Shown: piece by piece, positions 24,401-36,590 of the stretch
Position numbering within the stretch: the stretch's first letter is position 1
Layout of the letters: the number at the start of each line of letters is the position of its first letter
Origin: Asterella californica
Lineage: Eukaryota > Streptophyta > Marchantiopsida > Marchantiales > Aytoniaceae
Direction: 5' to 3'
Length of the DNA stretch: 64,000 bases
Assembly: GCA_036924285.1 (NCBI GenBank)
Contig: JAYKYS010000009.1
Coordinates: forward strand, 5,518,001 to 5,582,000
Made by a program: the position numbers and the translations under genes
The notes under the pieces: model-generated
Told to the model about the DNA's origin: nothing
Database searches by the model: none
Seen by the model: the letters and a program-made list of their open reading frames with translations, nothing else

Positions 24401-25305
24401 TAGAAGTTTGGATTTTTCAGATGAAGGTGAGAAGTCCTATATAATGATAATACAGTAGAATTATGACAAATTTAAAATATAAATAATCTAATTATCTACT
24501 AATATAATAAAATTAAAAGTTCATTTTCTTGTTTGTCCAAATTCGTTTGTACAGTAGACATTTTCAAATGTCGGAAACAAGATTCGAAAGAGCATAGATA
24601 GTCTAATCGGATTTGAAAGAGTATCTGGAGATGATCCTCGAAGTTAATAAATTATGTAACGACTTTGATGAAGATAAGAGGCTGGACACTTGCGAAGAGT
24701 GTCCCAGTAGCTGAGGTGATGACGCTGAAACAGAGCTATGCATTTCGCCACCATATCAAAATCTCCAAGAGGATTCACTTGCGAGACGTACAGCTTTCCT
24801 CTCACCATCCACAAGCAGGTTCGAGTTGTAAAGAATCCGAAGGTTAGTAAAAGTTGCTGGTTTTCCCCGAAACGTGTGTACCGCACACAGACATTGACTA
24901 ACGCATTTTGTGGTAATCTGAAATCTGGGAATTTCGGGTGCAACACACTCTAGGACAGGGCCATACCCACAACCGCGTCAGTAACGACGTTTTGACCTGG
25001 AAACTCGTTCGTTCGCAGTGTAAATAATCAGTGTAACAAATCATAATAAGGCAGATTGTGGTCCTTGTATGCGTTATCCACTTAGAAAGTGCGGCCAGGC
25101 AGGCGATCGTGTGCAAACTACTCGGATGAAGGAGACTCTCCTTAAACAGCCTTATTAAGATTCTTTTCTTAGAATCTGGGAGTAGATTCAGATCCTGTTG
25201 GGACGCGACACGACACTGACGGTATAGAGAGACATGTAGACGATACTCTGTTGATAAGTATAATTACGTGCTTGGCCTCTCTTTTCTGATGCTGCATTTG
25301 TAGCT
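21441..25305. other. AT-rich intergenic stretch
   Basis: Mostly AT-rich DNA with (AT)n runs near 24062 and 24101. The + strand ORF 22622-22843 and the overlapping ORFs of both strands at 24644-24953 have no recognisable motif. From about 24900 base composition becomes more balanced; this part probably contains the promoter and 5' untranslated region of the TPR gene at 25306. Confidence 0.4.
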
Positions 25306-27670
25306 ATGGAGTTGCGAATTTTACACACTGAAGCAGGATTTGTAAGTTTGAGGATGGAAAGCTGCTGCACCAGCACTAGTACAAGTTTTCTTCGCGATGG
25401 ATCGGCGGCTGGCATGGGTTTTAGACTACAACTCGGAATTGCCTCAATGAGGAATTTGAAACGTAGAAAGGTAAGTTGCCTTCAGGGTGGTACAAATAGT
25501 GGTAGCAAACCTGAATTCTGGCGGAGACGGAGGTACTTTCCGTGTCAGGAGGTATGTGGAGGTAGAATTGGAGATTCGAAGCTCTCTGTCAGCCGCTTCA
25601 GAGTCAGTGCTCTGGATGAGTCGGATCCACTTGGACCTGGGTACTGGGATGGAGCAGAAGGGAAACAGCAGATGGCAGAAATCGAGGATATGAAGGAGCT
25701 TATAGCTGAAGCTGAGAGGCTGAAGAAGGCGAGTCGAACAGAGGCTGAGACGGCAGAAGAACGTGAGGAACGTGCTCGCCAAGATGCCGCAAGGTTACGA
25801 GAACAACTCGCTGAAGTGAGTGGATTCTGCACTGTAAAACTCATCGTTTCCGGGTGTAGACCACTCACCTTTTGCCGTTAGTCGAGCAAGAATGTTCCAA
25901 TTTATCGGTCCAGTCTTGCTGCTTCTCCGCTAGGAGGGCGCTCACGGGGGCGGTGCTATTCTCGCCGCAGACTTTACAGCCACCTTAGATTTCGACGAGT
26001 TGCTTTATACACTGCTTGGCAGTTATGGTCATTGTTACTGTGTTATCTATATGCCTTGTTATGACGCTGCAAGGCTAGATCGGAAGAAGAAGCCTATCAG
26101 CCTCCGATCCTGCTCATGTGCAGCGATGTGTAGGAAGTCAAGCTAGTTTTTGTTTCTGTGGAGCTGATCAGTCGTGCTCCCATTCACGATATATATCATT
26201 CCGATATTAGTTGTGAACTCGTTTGCTGAAACATTTAGCGTGGAAAAGCGACATACATTCAAGTAAGTTAGAACCAGCTCATCTAACGGAAAGGACTCTT
26301 GGAATTCGCTGCAATGTCCTTCGCACCGTGTCCTAGTAATTAAACATGCGTTTAGGAATATTGGTCAATCAGTATTCGACCAACGCTGTGCGTGTGTAAT
26401 ATGAAGCGTGCTAGGGAACAAGCTGAAAGGCGAAAGACAGCCGAAAAGATGTACCAGTTGGGGCAGACGGCATACGCCAGAGGAATGTACGACAAATCTG
26501 TTGAGCTTTTCGAGGGAGCTCTGGTGAACGTGCAAGGGACGACAAACCTTGGTGGTGAGGTAAACCCTTACATTTGGTGGGTTTAACCCAGTCCTGTACG
26601 TCTGAGAGTCCAGTTTAAGTCAACATCTGTGAACTGAAACTTTGAGGTTGTACTTTTCCTGTTCTCGATCCACGACTCAGCTCCAAACTCAGTGTCCTGT
26701 GATTTCCACCGGAGTTTCAGTTTTGGTTTTTCTTCTGTGTGATTCTCAACATTAGGCCTACGTGAGTGCTCCTGAAGGTTCTAGTGCGACAAGATACATA
26801 TTTTGCGGGTAGAAGTAAAGTATCAGATGAGCGAAAGGTTACCAGCAATTTGGAGAACTCGCTCTTTACGGAAGGAGGAGGAACTTTAACCTTGAAGTTT
26901 GAATACATTGGCGCAGCCAAGTTGTTTCACTCGTTTCATGCCCTGAAACAGTCGAAGCATGCTTTTAAGTTGACCGTTCTTAGTGAGAGGCTCCAGACAT
27001 TTTGTTCCGTTCCGAAGCCTTGAAGTCCAGAGCGTGATTTATTGCTCATATGACAACGTCTCCTGTATCCATCAGTGTCCTAAAAGGCTTTGAAGCAAAT
27101 CGCTAAAACTTCAGTGTCTCCTGGATGCAGATCCAAATTTGGTTAGCTATGGCATACGATGCAAATAATAGGCATGATGATTGCATCGCTTTGTACAAAC
27201 GGCTGGAGGCCCGTCATCCTAACAAGCAGATAAAGCGCCAGGCAGCTGATCTCCGCTATATTCTGGAAGCCCCAAAGCTTAAAATCTCGAGGGAGGAGAT
27301 GGTAACAATACCCATTATTGAGCGGGACTACGACAAGTACGAGAATCCTTCGGTGCTTTGTAGTGGTTCCTAGTGCTACTCTAAGTATAGAAGAAATTTC
27401 GGTCATTTGAAGTTTCAATGCATACGAGAGGAATGCCCTTGGTCTCTGGCTGACAGAATCTTCTTTACTCTTCGCAGAACTCAAAGGACATACACTCAGA
27501 AGCTGCGGGATCGCAGGCGTCCAAAGGCAAAATTGCCAAAAGAGAAGGATTACCTAGAAGACTGGTTGGTATTCGAACTGCCACCTCGCTGGGAACGCAA
27601 CCCCTACTTCTGGGTTGCCATTACTGTCTGGCTGACTCTTTGTGGAATTGCTCTCATGTTCCAAGAATGA
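25306..27670 (+). CDS. Plastid-type TPR protein with C-terminal membrane segment, four exons
   Basis: Exons: 25306-25815, 26407-26559, 27131-27336 and 27478-27670 (TGA), phases 0, 0 and 2, giving 353 residues. The first 90 or so residues are rich in Ser, Arg and Gly with few acids, as in a chloroplast transit peptide. Residues about 118-190 form a Glu/Arg/Lys-rich coiled coil. The TPR-like region follows: YQLGQTAYARGMYDKSVELF, IQIWLAMAYDANNRHDDCIA and KQIKRQAADLRYILEAP. The C terminus has one hydrophobic helix, FWVAITVWLTLCGIALMF. It resembles the plant family annotated as chloroplast TPR-like proteins of about 330 residues; that link is from memory. The acceptor at 26406 has a poor pyrimidine tract but is the only in-phase choice I found. 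An alternative start is Met at 25354. Confidence 0.85.
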
Positions 27671-29225
27671 CATTCATCAGTCCTTATTCATTCAGAGGCC
27701 GCTCTCAGAGAATGTCTACCGTGGAGGAAGACACTTTACTGATAGTGTTTCTTTCAGAATATAATTTGTACAAATGTAAGATCATCTCATTTTGTAGGAA
27801 TGCTCATCGGACTTGTAGCCAATATTGGGTGATCCGGAAACTTCAGTGAAGCAAGAGAGTCGGGAAGCCAACGAAGCAAAAAAGTCAAGTCTGTTTGCTT
27901 CAACATAACTGCAACATTGGAGTATATGCTACTTAAAGTTGGCCAGTTCAACCCACTTCGCAACAGAAACCGAAATTGTTCTTACGAAATGGTTGTCTTG
28001 CGATCGTAGCTTCTCCTTGTCGCGAATTTAACATCTGGTGGTAGTTAGAGTCAATCATTACCGCACTCAGGCCGCAAAGTTCAGCCCCGAGTGCTTTTGT
28101 ACTACTTAATTGATATAGAGCTATGCTAAGGACCTCCACTTCTACGCAGGCTGGCCTTGAACATAACGTAGTATGTCTTTGCCTTTTCGTTTGAGAAAAG
28201 CGTGTTTACCCAAAGCCTTTGAAAAACCAGTGCCTGGTTTTGTATATGATATAGAAAGCAATTTTCTTCATGTTGGACGGTGGCGGAATTTGGAGACATG
28301 TAAAGCAGGAAGACATCGCAGTATCTACGCTCACGATGCTTAGAGTAGGAATACAAAGGCCAAAGAATATCGGCAGGTATCTGAGGAGGCGGAGTTTAGC
28401 AGGATGTTCTTCTCACACGACCTTTCTAGTGTGCTTCTATAAATGGAGGTGTACAAACTACTTGGGCAAATTTAAAATCCAGAGCTTATAAGGAAGTGGT
28501 CAGGATTGCAATTGTAGAGCCGGTGAAAATTCGTACTCAAGGCAACTACTCAAGGCTACTACTCCTGTTGAAGTCTGTCAGATACTAGTTCCGAGTCCTG
28601 CATATGCTGAAACAACATCGAAGTTCTGCAGCCTTCACAGCGAAGAAGGAAAGCGTGCCAATGAAGTCGTTCAACTGGGTGGTGACGATCAGCAAGAGGC
28701 AGACAAGTAGGACGGTCCTGATTGATTGTGGTCCAACTCTTCCACGTAGATCGACCAGATGGCACATCCTGCACCACTTCTCTATATCTGTGTCCAACTT
28801 CCAGAAGTCTCTCCTCTCTCATCTGATGGATAAGCCTTTGCTCCAGCATCTCCGCTTGACTTGCCCTTCTGTGGGTACTCTTCAGGGAGCGGAGCCTCCA
28901 CTACCAATTGTTTTGGGCCTACTACACTTCAAGCCTTGAATCGTGAGTAGAGCTTTGATTGGGAATAGTCTTGATATATAGCTGAGGAAGAACATTAGAC
29001 GGATGACAGAGTCTGGCTCCTCTAGCGCTGGCTGACATTCCTTGGACTGTTCCTGGCCGGTATCGCCTCTCGATACGCATGCGCTTCTTATGATATTTGA
29101 CGCCTTTCCCTGAGCGAGTGGGTTACTACTGTACTTTGTTGGCGAAGCCAATAGTGAGTTGAGTGTTCGGTTAGATTCGATTTTAAGAGTAGCTCGAGTT
29201 GCTGGGTTCCTTGTAGCCAAAAACG

Positions 29226-29228
<3 letters not shown>
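27671..29228. other. Intergenic region between the TPR and FTRB genes
   Basis: It contains the TPR gene 3' region and the FTRB promoter. ORFs of both strands overlap at 28559-28939 and neither shows a domain. A minus-strand ORF at 28882-29220 is equally unsupported. I see no gene. Confidence 0.4.

Positions 29229-29270
<42 letters not shown>
29229..29270 (+). repeat. (AG)21 microsatellite directly before the FTRB start codon
   Basis: A perfect 42-bp AG repeat ends at the base before ATG 29271. It would lie in the 5' untranslated region. GA/CT tracts in plant 5' leaders can act as promoter or translation elements. An out-of-frame ATG at 29159 opens an upstream frame that reads through the repeat as Arg-Glu and overlaps the true start. 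Confidence 0.95.
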
Positions 29271-29275
<5 letters not shown>

Positions 29276-31581
29276 CGTTATGGTGCTTCATCAGGGACTT
29301 TCACAGGCGGGAGGATTCCTGTCCGCTGCCGCTGCATCACGTTCTACGACTCGCAGGAGCATTCAAAGACCCGGGTTGGTGCGCGCTGCCTGTAAGAGCC
29401 CTGCCCGGTCTGCTCGCTCTACGCCTTCTTTTCACGCTCCGTTGTGCTCTTTCTCCTCTTCGTCTGCTGTGCCGACTTGTAATTGTGATTGATCAGCGAA
29501 CGCGTGCTAGCCCCAATTCTTAGATTTCAGGATTTCTTTCCCTGTGGGGCGGAATTCCTCTCCCTATGTCACGCGAAGGGCCCGGCCAAAGTTTCTCCAC
29601 TTGCGTATAGACCTGATTTCTGCGCATCTTTTACTGATCAGCACGGTTGTTTCCTGGAATCACCTAAGAGGGAATCGAATTCTGCGTGGGAGGGAAGGGC
29701 GTGCCGGGCTGTCAATGATTTTCTCGTGAATGTTCTGTCTAGAAGTGCGGATTATTGTGTTCTTTAGTTTCGTTACCCTCTATGTGGGATTGAAGGGCGT
29801 GCCGAGCTGTGAATGTTTTGCTTTGTTCGTCTCGTGAATTTTCTGTCAACAAGTGCCGATTACTATGCTCGTCAGTTTGTCGCCCGTTACGGTTCTCAGG
29901 TTGGTGCTGGGGTTTACGGCACGTTCACCGGCGAGAGGAGCTTTCTGAAATTTTACTCCTTTTTTGGATATCCAACCATAGTCTTCTACGCTAGGAACGT
30001 GGCATAGACAGTTCGTCTTATATCATGTCTATGTATTCACGGTGCATTTGACTTAATGCTGGCTGACATTGTAGTCTTGGAAGTTGCGAAGTGTCAGTGG
30101 TTAACAGTACTTTTTGTCGACTTTTACAGCAGAACCATCGGAGAAAACCGTTGATGTCATGCGCAAGTTCTCCGAGCAGTATGCCAGGCGATCAGGAACT
30201 TTCTTTTGCTGCGACAAGGGTGTAACATCTGTCGTCATTAAGGTTCTCAACCCTGTGATTCTCTCCACTGGACTTCAAAGTCAGTTCTTTGATATAGGCT
30301 TAGTGAATTCGTGTTCAAACAGGAAAATTGAACCCCGGATTTGGAGCGGGAAAGGGTTTTTAGATGAAGAGGGAAACTGTCTTCATATGTATGAAGCGGA
30401 AGTTCGGATTAATCTGAACGTGCGGAACACTCCACTGCTGGTAGCTGATTTGGACATCAAATTTGGGTGGCTTGTTGTAGGGATTGGCCGAGCACAAGGA
30501 CTCGCTTGGCGCGCCGCTATGTCCTTGCAGGTTAGTCCAGGCTATTGTTGTGGAATTGGTTGCTACTCCCAGCTACAGGTGTATAAGGACTACTTGTGTT
30601 ATGGGACTTCTTGTTAGGTTTTGGATGGTGGATTAAACTTATAGCGTCATTGATAGTCATTGATTGATGGTGGCTGTTGCTTCGCTGGTGGATACAGCCC
30701 AAGTCAGTTGGCTTGTATTACTAATTTGTGGATGGAACCTGCCCACATGGAGACAGTAAGGTGTTCAGAGTTCACATCTGCAGATACCTGCCGCAGTGAA
30801 TAGAAACTACGTCGTATTGTGGTTGTATGTAGTCCACGCTTACCGTTACGCTTCTAAATACTGCTTGTTCTTAGTACGATAATTTGACTTTGCTGCAGAC
30901 ATTACGATGACAAGCAGGCCGAAGTGGAGCAGGGTTTCTGGAATTGCCCTTGTGTCCCGATGCGAGAGAGGTATGAGTGCCTTCCTCGGGCTATATCTTC
31001 CAGTTGGGAAACTAGAAATCATGGACACGATTCATCTTACTGAGTCCAGCAGTTCAGTCAGCAAAGATCGACATTCATCATACTCAACAAATGCTTATTA
31101 CGGCAGAATATAGAAGGGACTTATGAAGAACACCTGTTAACTCCACGGTAGTTATTTCTAGCCATTAGTAAATGTAGACATGAACAGTTGTAACGTATGT
31201 CGTCGCATTCAGGTTTACTCAAGTACTGACTCCGTCACTTCGTCTTTTCTCAGGAAGGAGTGCCATTGCATGTTGTTTTTGACTTCTGATAACGACTTTG
31301 CTGGTCAAGAACAGGTATGAAGTCCCACAATACCTCATTTTCCACTGACTTCTTGCAATGCTTCGAGTAATAAATAATGCTTAGAAATTCTTCTGATAGC
31401 TAAGTCATTGAGTCCCTACTTTTCTCGGTTTGATATCAGCAAAGGATGGTTGGCGTTAGCGATTGGGTTGTTTCCTTGTATGGTTTATTGGCCCACTTAC
31501 CCGATTCATTGAGTTCTTATCCGTGTGAAATTGCAGGCCATCACAATGGACGAGATTAAAGAGCTTACAGCAAACTTTTGA
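29271..31581 (+). CDS. FTRB: Ferredoxin-thioredoxin reductase catalytic subunit, plastid, six exons
   Basis: Exons: 29271-29391, 30130-30242, 30481-30530, 30899-30970, 31254-31314 and 31537-31581 (TGA), all GT-AG with matching phases, giving 153 residues. Residues 1-40 are a Ser/Arg/Ala-rich transit peptide. The catalytic domain carries MRKFSEQYARRSG and the diagnostic cysteines CPC (92-94), CPC (111-113) and CHC (122-124), with the family spacing of 16 and 8 residues. In this family these bind a 4Fe-4S cluster and form the active disulfide that passes electrons from ferredoxin to thioredoxins in the stroma. FFCCDKG has an extra Cys where plant proteins usually have one. The small exon at 30481 is recovered by phase and by GLAEHKDSLGAPLCPC. 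Length and motifs indicate an intact gene. Confidence 0.97.
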
Positions 31582-33231
31582 TCAAATCTGGCGCAATTGT
31601 TGTCAGCTGTACGAATAGGACTAGGACCAGCATTGGAGCGAGAATCTTCTATCCTTTCGACGATATAGCAGCTTATTGTCTCATTTTCCGTGATGTAGGA
31701 GGACCATATCACGTGATGTATTGCTAAGCAGCATTCGCCGAAGGGCTGTCTCCGTGTGTATAAGTGTAAATCAAAACATCAAAGAGTGTACATTGCTTGT
31801 ACTTGATTACTAGTTCGTATATGTGGTGAAGATCCTTGTAGATAACATGTAAGTACTGGTCGTGTACAAGGCTTGATGGTTTGAGATGGAAGTAAGAGGT
31901 CTACTGCTCACTTTTCGCCAGATATGATGGCACGTTCCGGTTTGTACTTGGCCTGTGTGGAGAACGGTGAAGGTTTCCCACTAGGAAAGATTCTTGACAT
32001 CACCAGTCATCTGTGAAGATTTTTGATATGCAGATTAGTGCAAAATTATTTACCACTGCGATGCCCCACTTTCAGACTGCCACATGTCTGATGTGCTGTC
32101 GACTTCGAACAACATCGTGCAGTAAGATCCGCAGGTTTTCATGGAGATGGCTAGCAAGCCACAGTGGACAGACACGAAACTAAGAGGCTAGCTGGAGATT
32201 ACTGTGGGTAGTATCTGTCATTATGCCTTTATCACACTTTGCGAGAGCGTCATCAAAGAGGCTACCGCATGTATAGTTACGACGGGACATAACTTGGAAG
32301 TACCCGGAACATGTGAGATAGCAGGGGTTACAGCTACAGCATACGTCCGACTCGAGGTCTTTTTAACGGTTGAAGCCTGACTCACGAAATACACTTAAAG
32401 CCCAGGTGCCCCCAAAAATATGCGTGGTAACCGTGAGGGCTCTAGGCTGTTTGCGAACAAAAGAATTTAACCGGTATAATATTGAGTTGATTGAGTTGAT
32501 TGATTTTTGTTGATTGAGTTTGTTTGAGAGGATACAATCTGATTAGTAATTACTATGTTTAACATTTCGCAATTGATTATCGAATATCTATCGAGAAGTT
32601 ATCAAATTGAACCACGAAACTGAAACTGAAACGAAGTCTTGAACAAACCAATATAGTGTCTCTAACCTACAGGGGACGCGACGCCGTGACTGACAAACGG
32701 ACGGGAAGAACTCATCAAGCCGACGTCGCCTCCAATAACAGACGGATGGGAAGACCCCATCGGCCGAACGGACGGAAAACGGAAACCAAGTATCTAATGG
32801 CCTGTTCCCACTGTCTACGTTATTTCGCTTATTTAAGGTTTTCAGGCAAGGAAGACCCACTATCCATGATTACTGTACTTTTTCCTAAAATAATTCAGAG
32901 GGGGTCTTTGCATTGCGTTGGTTTTAGGCATAAATTTTTTGTGGTAAAGCGAAGTGTCACGAGTAAGTGTCCATGCGACAACAAAGAAAGACTCGACGTC
33001 GGCAAAAACACGGGAAGGATGGGTGTGGGATTTCTCCACCCAAAGATCATGGAGATGCAAATATTCTCTAAACAAAAGAACAGTTGCGAAGTCGGAAGAT
33101 GAACTTTATTACCGAACTTATTTTACGGTGTACAGTAAGCAAATGAAGCTAATAGTCGAAAGAGGTCCTAACACCTTGATAGTGAAGGGGGCTAAGTTTT
33201 GCAATCTCTAGCTCTAAAGTCTTCAATGGGA
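31582..33231. other. FTRB downstream region
   Basis: It holds the FTRB 3' untranslated region and intergenic DNA. A short TTGATTGAG-type repeat lies around 32480-32525. ORFs at 32588-32860 (-) and 32656-33102 (+) overlap and lack motifs. Part of 32700-32780 loosely resembles the retroelement 3' end at 33240, suggesting another fragment. Confidence 0.4.
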
Positions 33232-34799
33232 ACACGTGACGCAATGAATAGCAACCGGATGAAAAGATTCCATCAAGCCTTAAAGGGAAAGAAGGACCCG
33301 AAGGGTCAAGCAACTAAAGCCCCGAAGGGAAGAACATCGAGACTAAACTTCACTATCAGTAGCTCTAAGGTCGTCTACCGCTCTTATAATATCGAACACA
33401 GATAAGTCAGAACTCTTGTATACAACAGGTGCCATGAAGTAGCATCGCCTACTGCAATTGTTCTCTTGTGGACCGCGTCTACTAAAGCTCTCTGTAGAGC
33501 AATGAGAACTAGTTGTCTAAAAAATATAGTGCAAAAAGAAAAAGAAAATGGTATCTCTGACGTCTCTCATGGTAGGCTCTAGCACAATCTCGAAGAAAGA
33601 CGTCGAATTCCAAAGCTATCGATCTGTATATCTCCAAGGCTAAAGAGATGAAATAATGTCTCACCTGCATACTCTTATACTTGGTCATCTTCGCTGTTGT
33701 CGCCACGCTTGCAGTCCATCCTGGGAGATGGATGATCACTTATGCTCCTATTTGAGTCCGATCCGTGACAACCACATCTGTCACTATAGACCTATCTTTC
33801 CTCATCATGTACAGATCAACTCCCACTTATCTCGTCTGAAATGCATATCAACGCTCTCTCCACGTCATGTAACCACTCTCCCGTGCTAAGACAAACATGA
33901 CACATCTGATGACATCATGGGTGATTATCCGCTCTCCACAGTGAGGACAGCGAGTAAGATGTCGATCCGAGATGTCGAGCGAGACACCTCACTCGCAGAT
34001 GGACAGTGCCGAAGCAACAGGTTGGACCAAGCTTAGGCGGAACCCCATCGCTGTAGAAAAGATAGTTGGTGCGAGTCGGAACGCTCTAATGCAAGATCGA
34101 GCTATGAGTCAAGAGCGGAGTCGAGCTATAGTATCCCGTGAGATGGAAAGATCCACTAAAAGCGCATGGAGAACTTGCTGGAAGTGGTGTCTCGTCAAAG
34201 AGGACTGTAGTCCATGAGATCCATCGATAGTTATGATAACGAATCGAAGGTGTGTCACACGTGTCTCAAGAGTCAAACTATTTTTTGTCTCAAGAAGACA
34301 CATCTGTAGTGGGTAAGAACCATCTTCCATCTCTATCACATAGCTCTCCAGAATAAATCTATCTCGCACGAGGAAACGACAACTGAGCCAAGGTGCTAAG
34401 AGATCCAACTACCCAAAAAATCTGCCAGAGCAGTTTTCTCCATGGATAATAAACTCACCCCGTCACATGATATCGGTAAAGATGTGTGCCTATGTGCGAG
34501 AGATCCTGTCACACTGTCAAAGGTCCTAGATCTTATGATGTCATCAAAAATCTCCATGATCCTTCTATCAAACTCTCTAAGGTGCGAGATGAAAATAAGA
34601 GATGAAGATATTGTGCGGAGTAAGTAACCAAGACGACGTGCAATGAAAAAAGAAACGATATCAAAGACAAGCTGTGGATCCTCTAACATAGAGAGATCCC
34701 TGATACGCAAAACGTCCTCCACCAAAGTAACATCTAAGAACTGAGAGACGAAGTCCTCTGTACTCACCCGTACTCCGAGGATGTGTAAACCATCTCTTC
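33232..34799 (-). mobile_element. Non-LTR-like retroelement, copy 2 (5'-truncated)
   Basis: It aligns with copy 1 from the shared GACGCAATGAATAGCAA-type end to the sequence TGTAAACCATCTCT, where similarity stops at about 34799. Only the region downstream of the RT is present: 33509-33739, 34109-34408 and 34396-34767 on the minus strand. It lacks the copia insertion, so 34525-34529 (CCTAG) is the undisturbed target. 5' truncation is typical of target-primed reverse transcription, supporting a LINE-like mechanism. Confidence 0.7.
33509..34767 (-). pseudogene. Post-RT polyprotein region of retroelement copy 2
   Basis: The minus-strand read starts with EDFVSQFLDVTLVEDVLRI, continues through SLPISCDGVSLLSME and LGSWIS, then RFILESYVIEMEDGSYP, and ends with YKSMQVRHYFISLALEIY. 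The LPIxxxGVxLL..FLGSW pattern is a hallmark of the region after the RT in this family, as I recall it. Two frame breaks are visible, so it is non-functional. Confidence 0.55.
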
Positions 34800-35756
34800 A
34801 ATAGCTCTTAAAATATATAAGAGGTTGAATTTCTATTGCAGCTGTTTTCTTGTGAATCAAATCTTGCATTATAATTACATTGTAGTTACACTCTTATGGA
34901 TCACGTAAATTAAAGTTTTCAGTAGAATAATAAAACTACGTTATCTAAAATAAGTAGTACAGAGAAAAAGGAGAAAATAAAGAATTTCAATGTCTTCACG
35001 TCTACTATGCTAGATCTCTCTAACCTAGGGTACACACGAGAGGAAAAGAAATATTCTTTTCTTTGCTTTATACCCTGTGGAGTTTGAAAAGAAAGTTTCT
35101 TTTGTTTCATCCGCTCGATAGCTTTGCATCGTACGTTCACTACTCTTTGCCTCCTGGACTTTGCTGATTTGACATTTCTGTTACCTTTGATCTACGATTT
35201 ATGACTTATCGCGACATTCCCGTATATGGGTTAATACAATTAAATGGGCAAAGATAATATACCCCCTTGGTAAGTTATGATGATACCCTATCGACTTATA
35301 CGGTGACACATTTTACCTTGGAAAGATTATTTTTTATTTTTTATTAAATTTGATCTTTTACTCTCACTTAGGGTGCTTGCTGAACGATTCATGTGGCCGC
35401 AAGCCGTTGTCTTTAGTGGAAAGGTTGTATAGGTGTTAGAGTTGTGCAGGGGTTTTGGGGTTTAGTGTAGACGAGAAAATGTAATTTACTTTTATATATT
35501 ATTATTACTGGGGGTATAATAGCTATCTTTCCAGAAGTTATCCAGAGAGTAGCAGCGTAACTTATCTGCGAGGGTGTAATTAAACATGTCCAGTAAAAAT
35601 AATGCTTTGGATAGGAGAGATTTTGTTAGTTTCTCGATCACATAGAGGTTTGGCTAAAACGAATAAGCCAACCTCCATGTGATCTTTTTATTGATAACTG
35701 ATAAAGCTAAGAGAGAAAATTTCCCATAAAGAACTCAGAAGAGATTTGTGTCGAAG

Positions 35757-35811
35757 AATGCATATCATATTCACTTCCTCCATATTCAAGTGGAGGAGGT
35801 AAATATGCAGG
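35757..35811. repeat. Hairpin repeat, copy E
   Basis: Starts with ATGCATAT; CCTCCA (35777-35782) pairs with TGGAGG (35791-35796), followed by AGGTAAATATGCAGGG. Confidence 0.5.
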
Positions 35812-36100
35812 GATGGTAGTTTATGTCAAAATACTTTTTCCAGAAAGTTTGGTCATAAATTAAACTAAGAATGATAATTATTCTGTTATTTTTTCTGTTA
35901 ATGTCAAATCACATCCACAAACAAACCTCCTGTTTTTCTTTTTAATTTAACACACATGTTAAAGATCGAGAGACAGTATTAATTTAATAATTTGAACTTG
36001 GATGTTTAAATTAAACAAGACTGCTATAACTAGTATACCATTAGATAACATATCATACTAAGTTTTATTTTATGACTAGACTCGCATACATAATTCTATT

Positions 36101-36157
36101 TTATAATTATCACTTTAAGTGATAATTATAATGAAATGATAAAAGTGATAATTATAA
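36101..36157. repeat. 15-bp palindrome plus a third copy
   Basis: TTATAATTATCACTT (36101-36115) and its exact reverse complement (36117-36131) are separated by one base. Most of the arm, AAAGTGATAATTATAAT, recurs directly at 36142-36158. It is AT-rich but not a simple repeat. Confidence 0.65.
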
Positions 36158-36547
36158 TATCTATAAACAAATATCTTGAGCTTTCACTCGGAGGGTAAAA
36201 AGACAATAAATGAGAAAATAATGAGCGAACCCCGTATAAACAATGGCTCTTATCAGGTCGCAACTAGATTGTACATCAAAATCAATTAGAGGCATCCGTA
36301 CTATGTTCACTTGGTAGTATCAATAAATATATAAACATTATATAATAACTTAAAATGAAACTAAAAATTATTTTATCTATTAACGGTTAACAAAATGAGA
36401 AAAGCAAACATAACCCATAGGAGAAGAACACACTAGCACACTCCAGAAAGTACAAGTCTCATGCCTTCCTATCAAATATACATTATTAGATGTACATTGA
36501 TGTATGACCTAACCTGCTTGGAGAAAGGGTTAAGGAATAAATTAAAG

Positions 36548-36590
36548 CATGCATATACCTCCTCTGTGTTCAGACGGAGGAGGTGATTAT
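36548..36590. repeat. Hairpin repeat, copy F (8-bp stem)
   Basis: GCATGCATAT leads into ACCTCCTC (36557-36564), which pairs with GAGGAGGT (36577-36584). Relative to copies A and C, one stem position is changed on both arms. Confidence 0.6.

Noticed and set aside
24644..24953. ORFs on both strands before the TPR gene
   Set aside because: No motif on either strand and no in-phase exon linking them to the TPR gene.
28559..28939. Overlapping ORFs on both strands upstream of FTRB
   Set aside because: Opposite-strand openings of equal length with no motif; most likely chance.
29159..29395. + strand ORF with Arg-Glu repeat overlapping FTRB
   Set aside because: It is the translation of the AG repeat in another frame. 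Kept only as a possible upstream frame, not as a gene.
32656..33102. 148-residue + strand ORF
   Set aside because: Basic composition without a domain. Its start resembles retroelement 3' end scraps.
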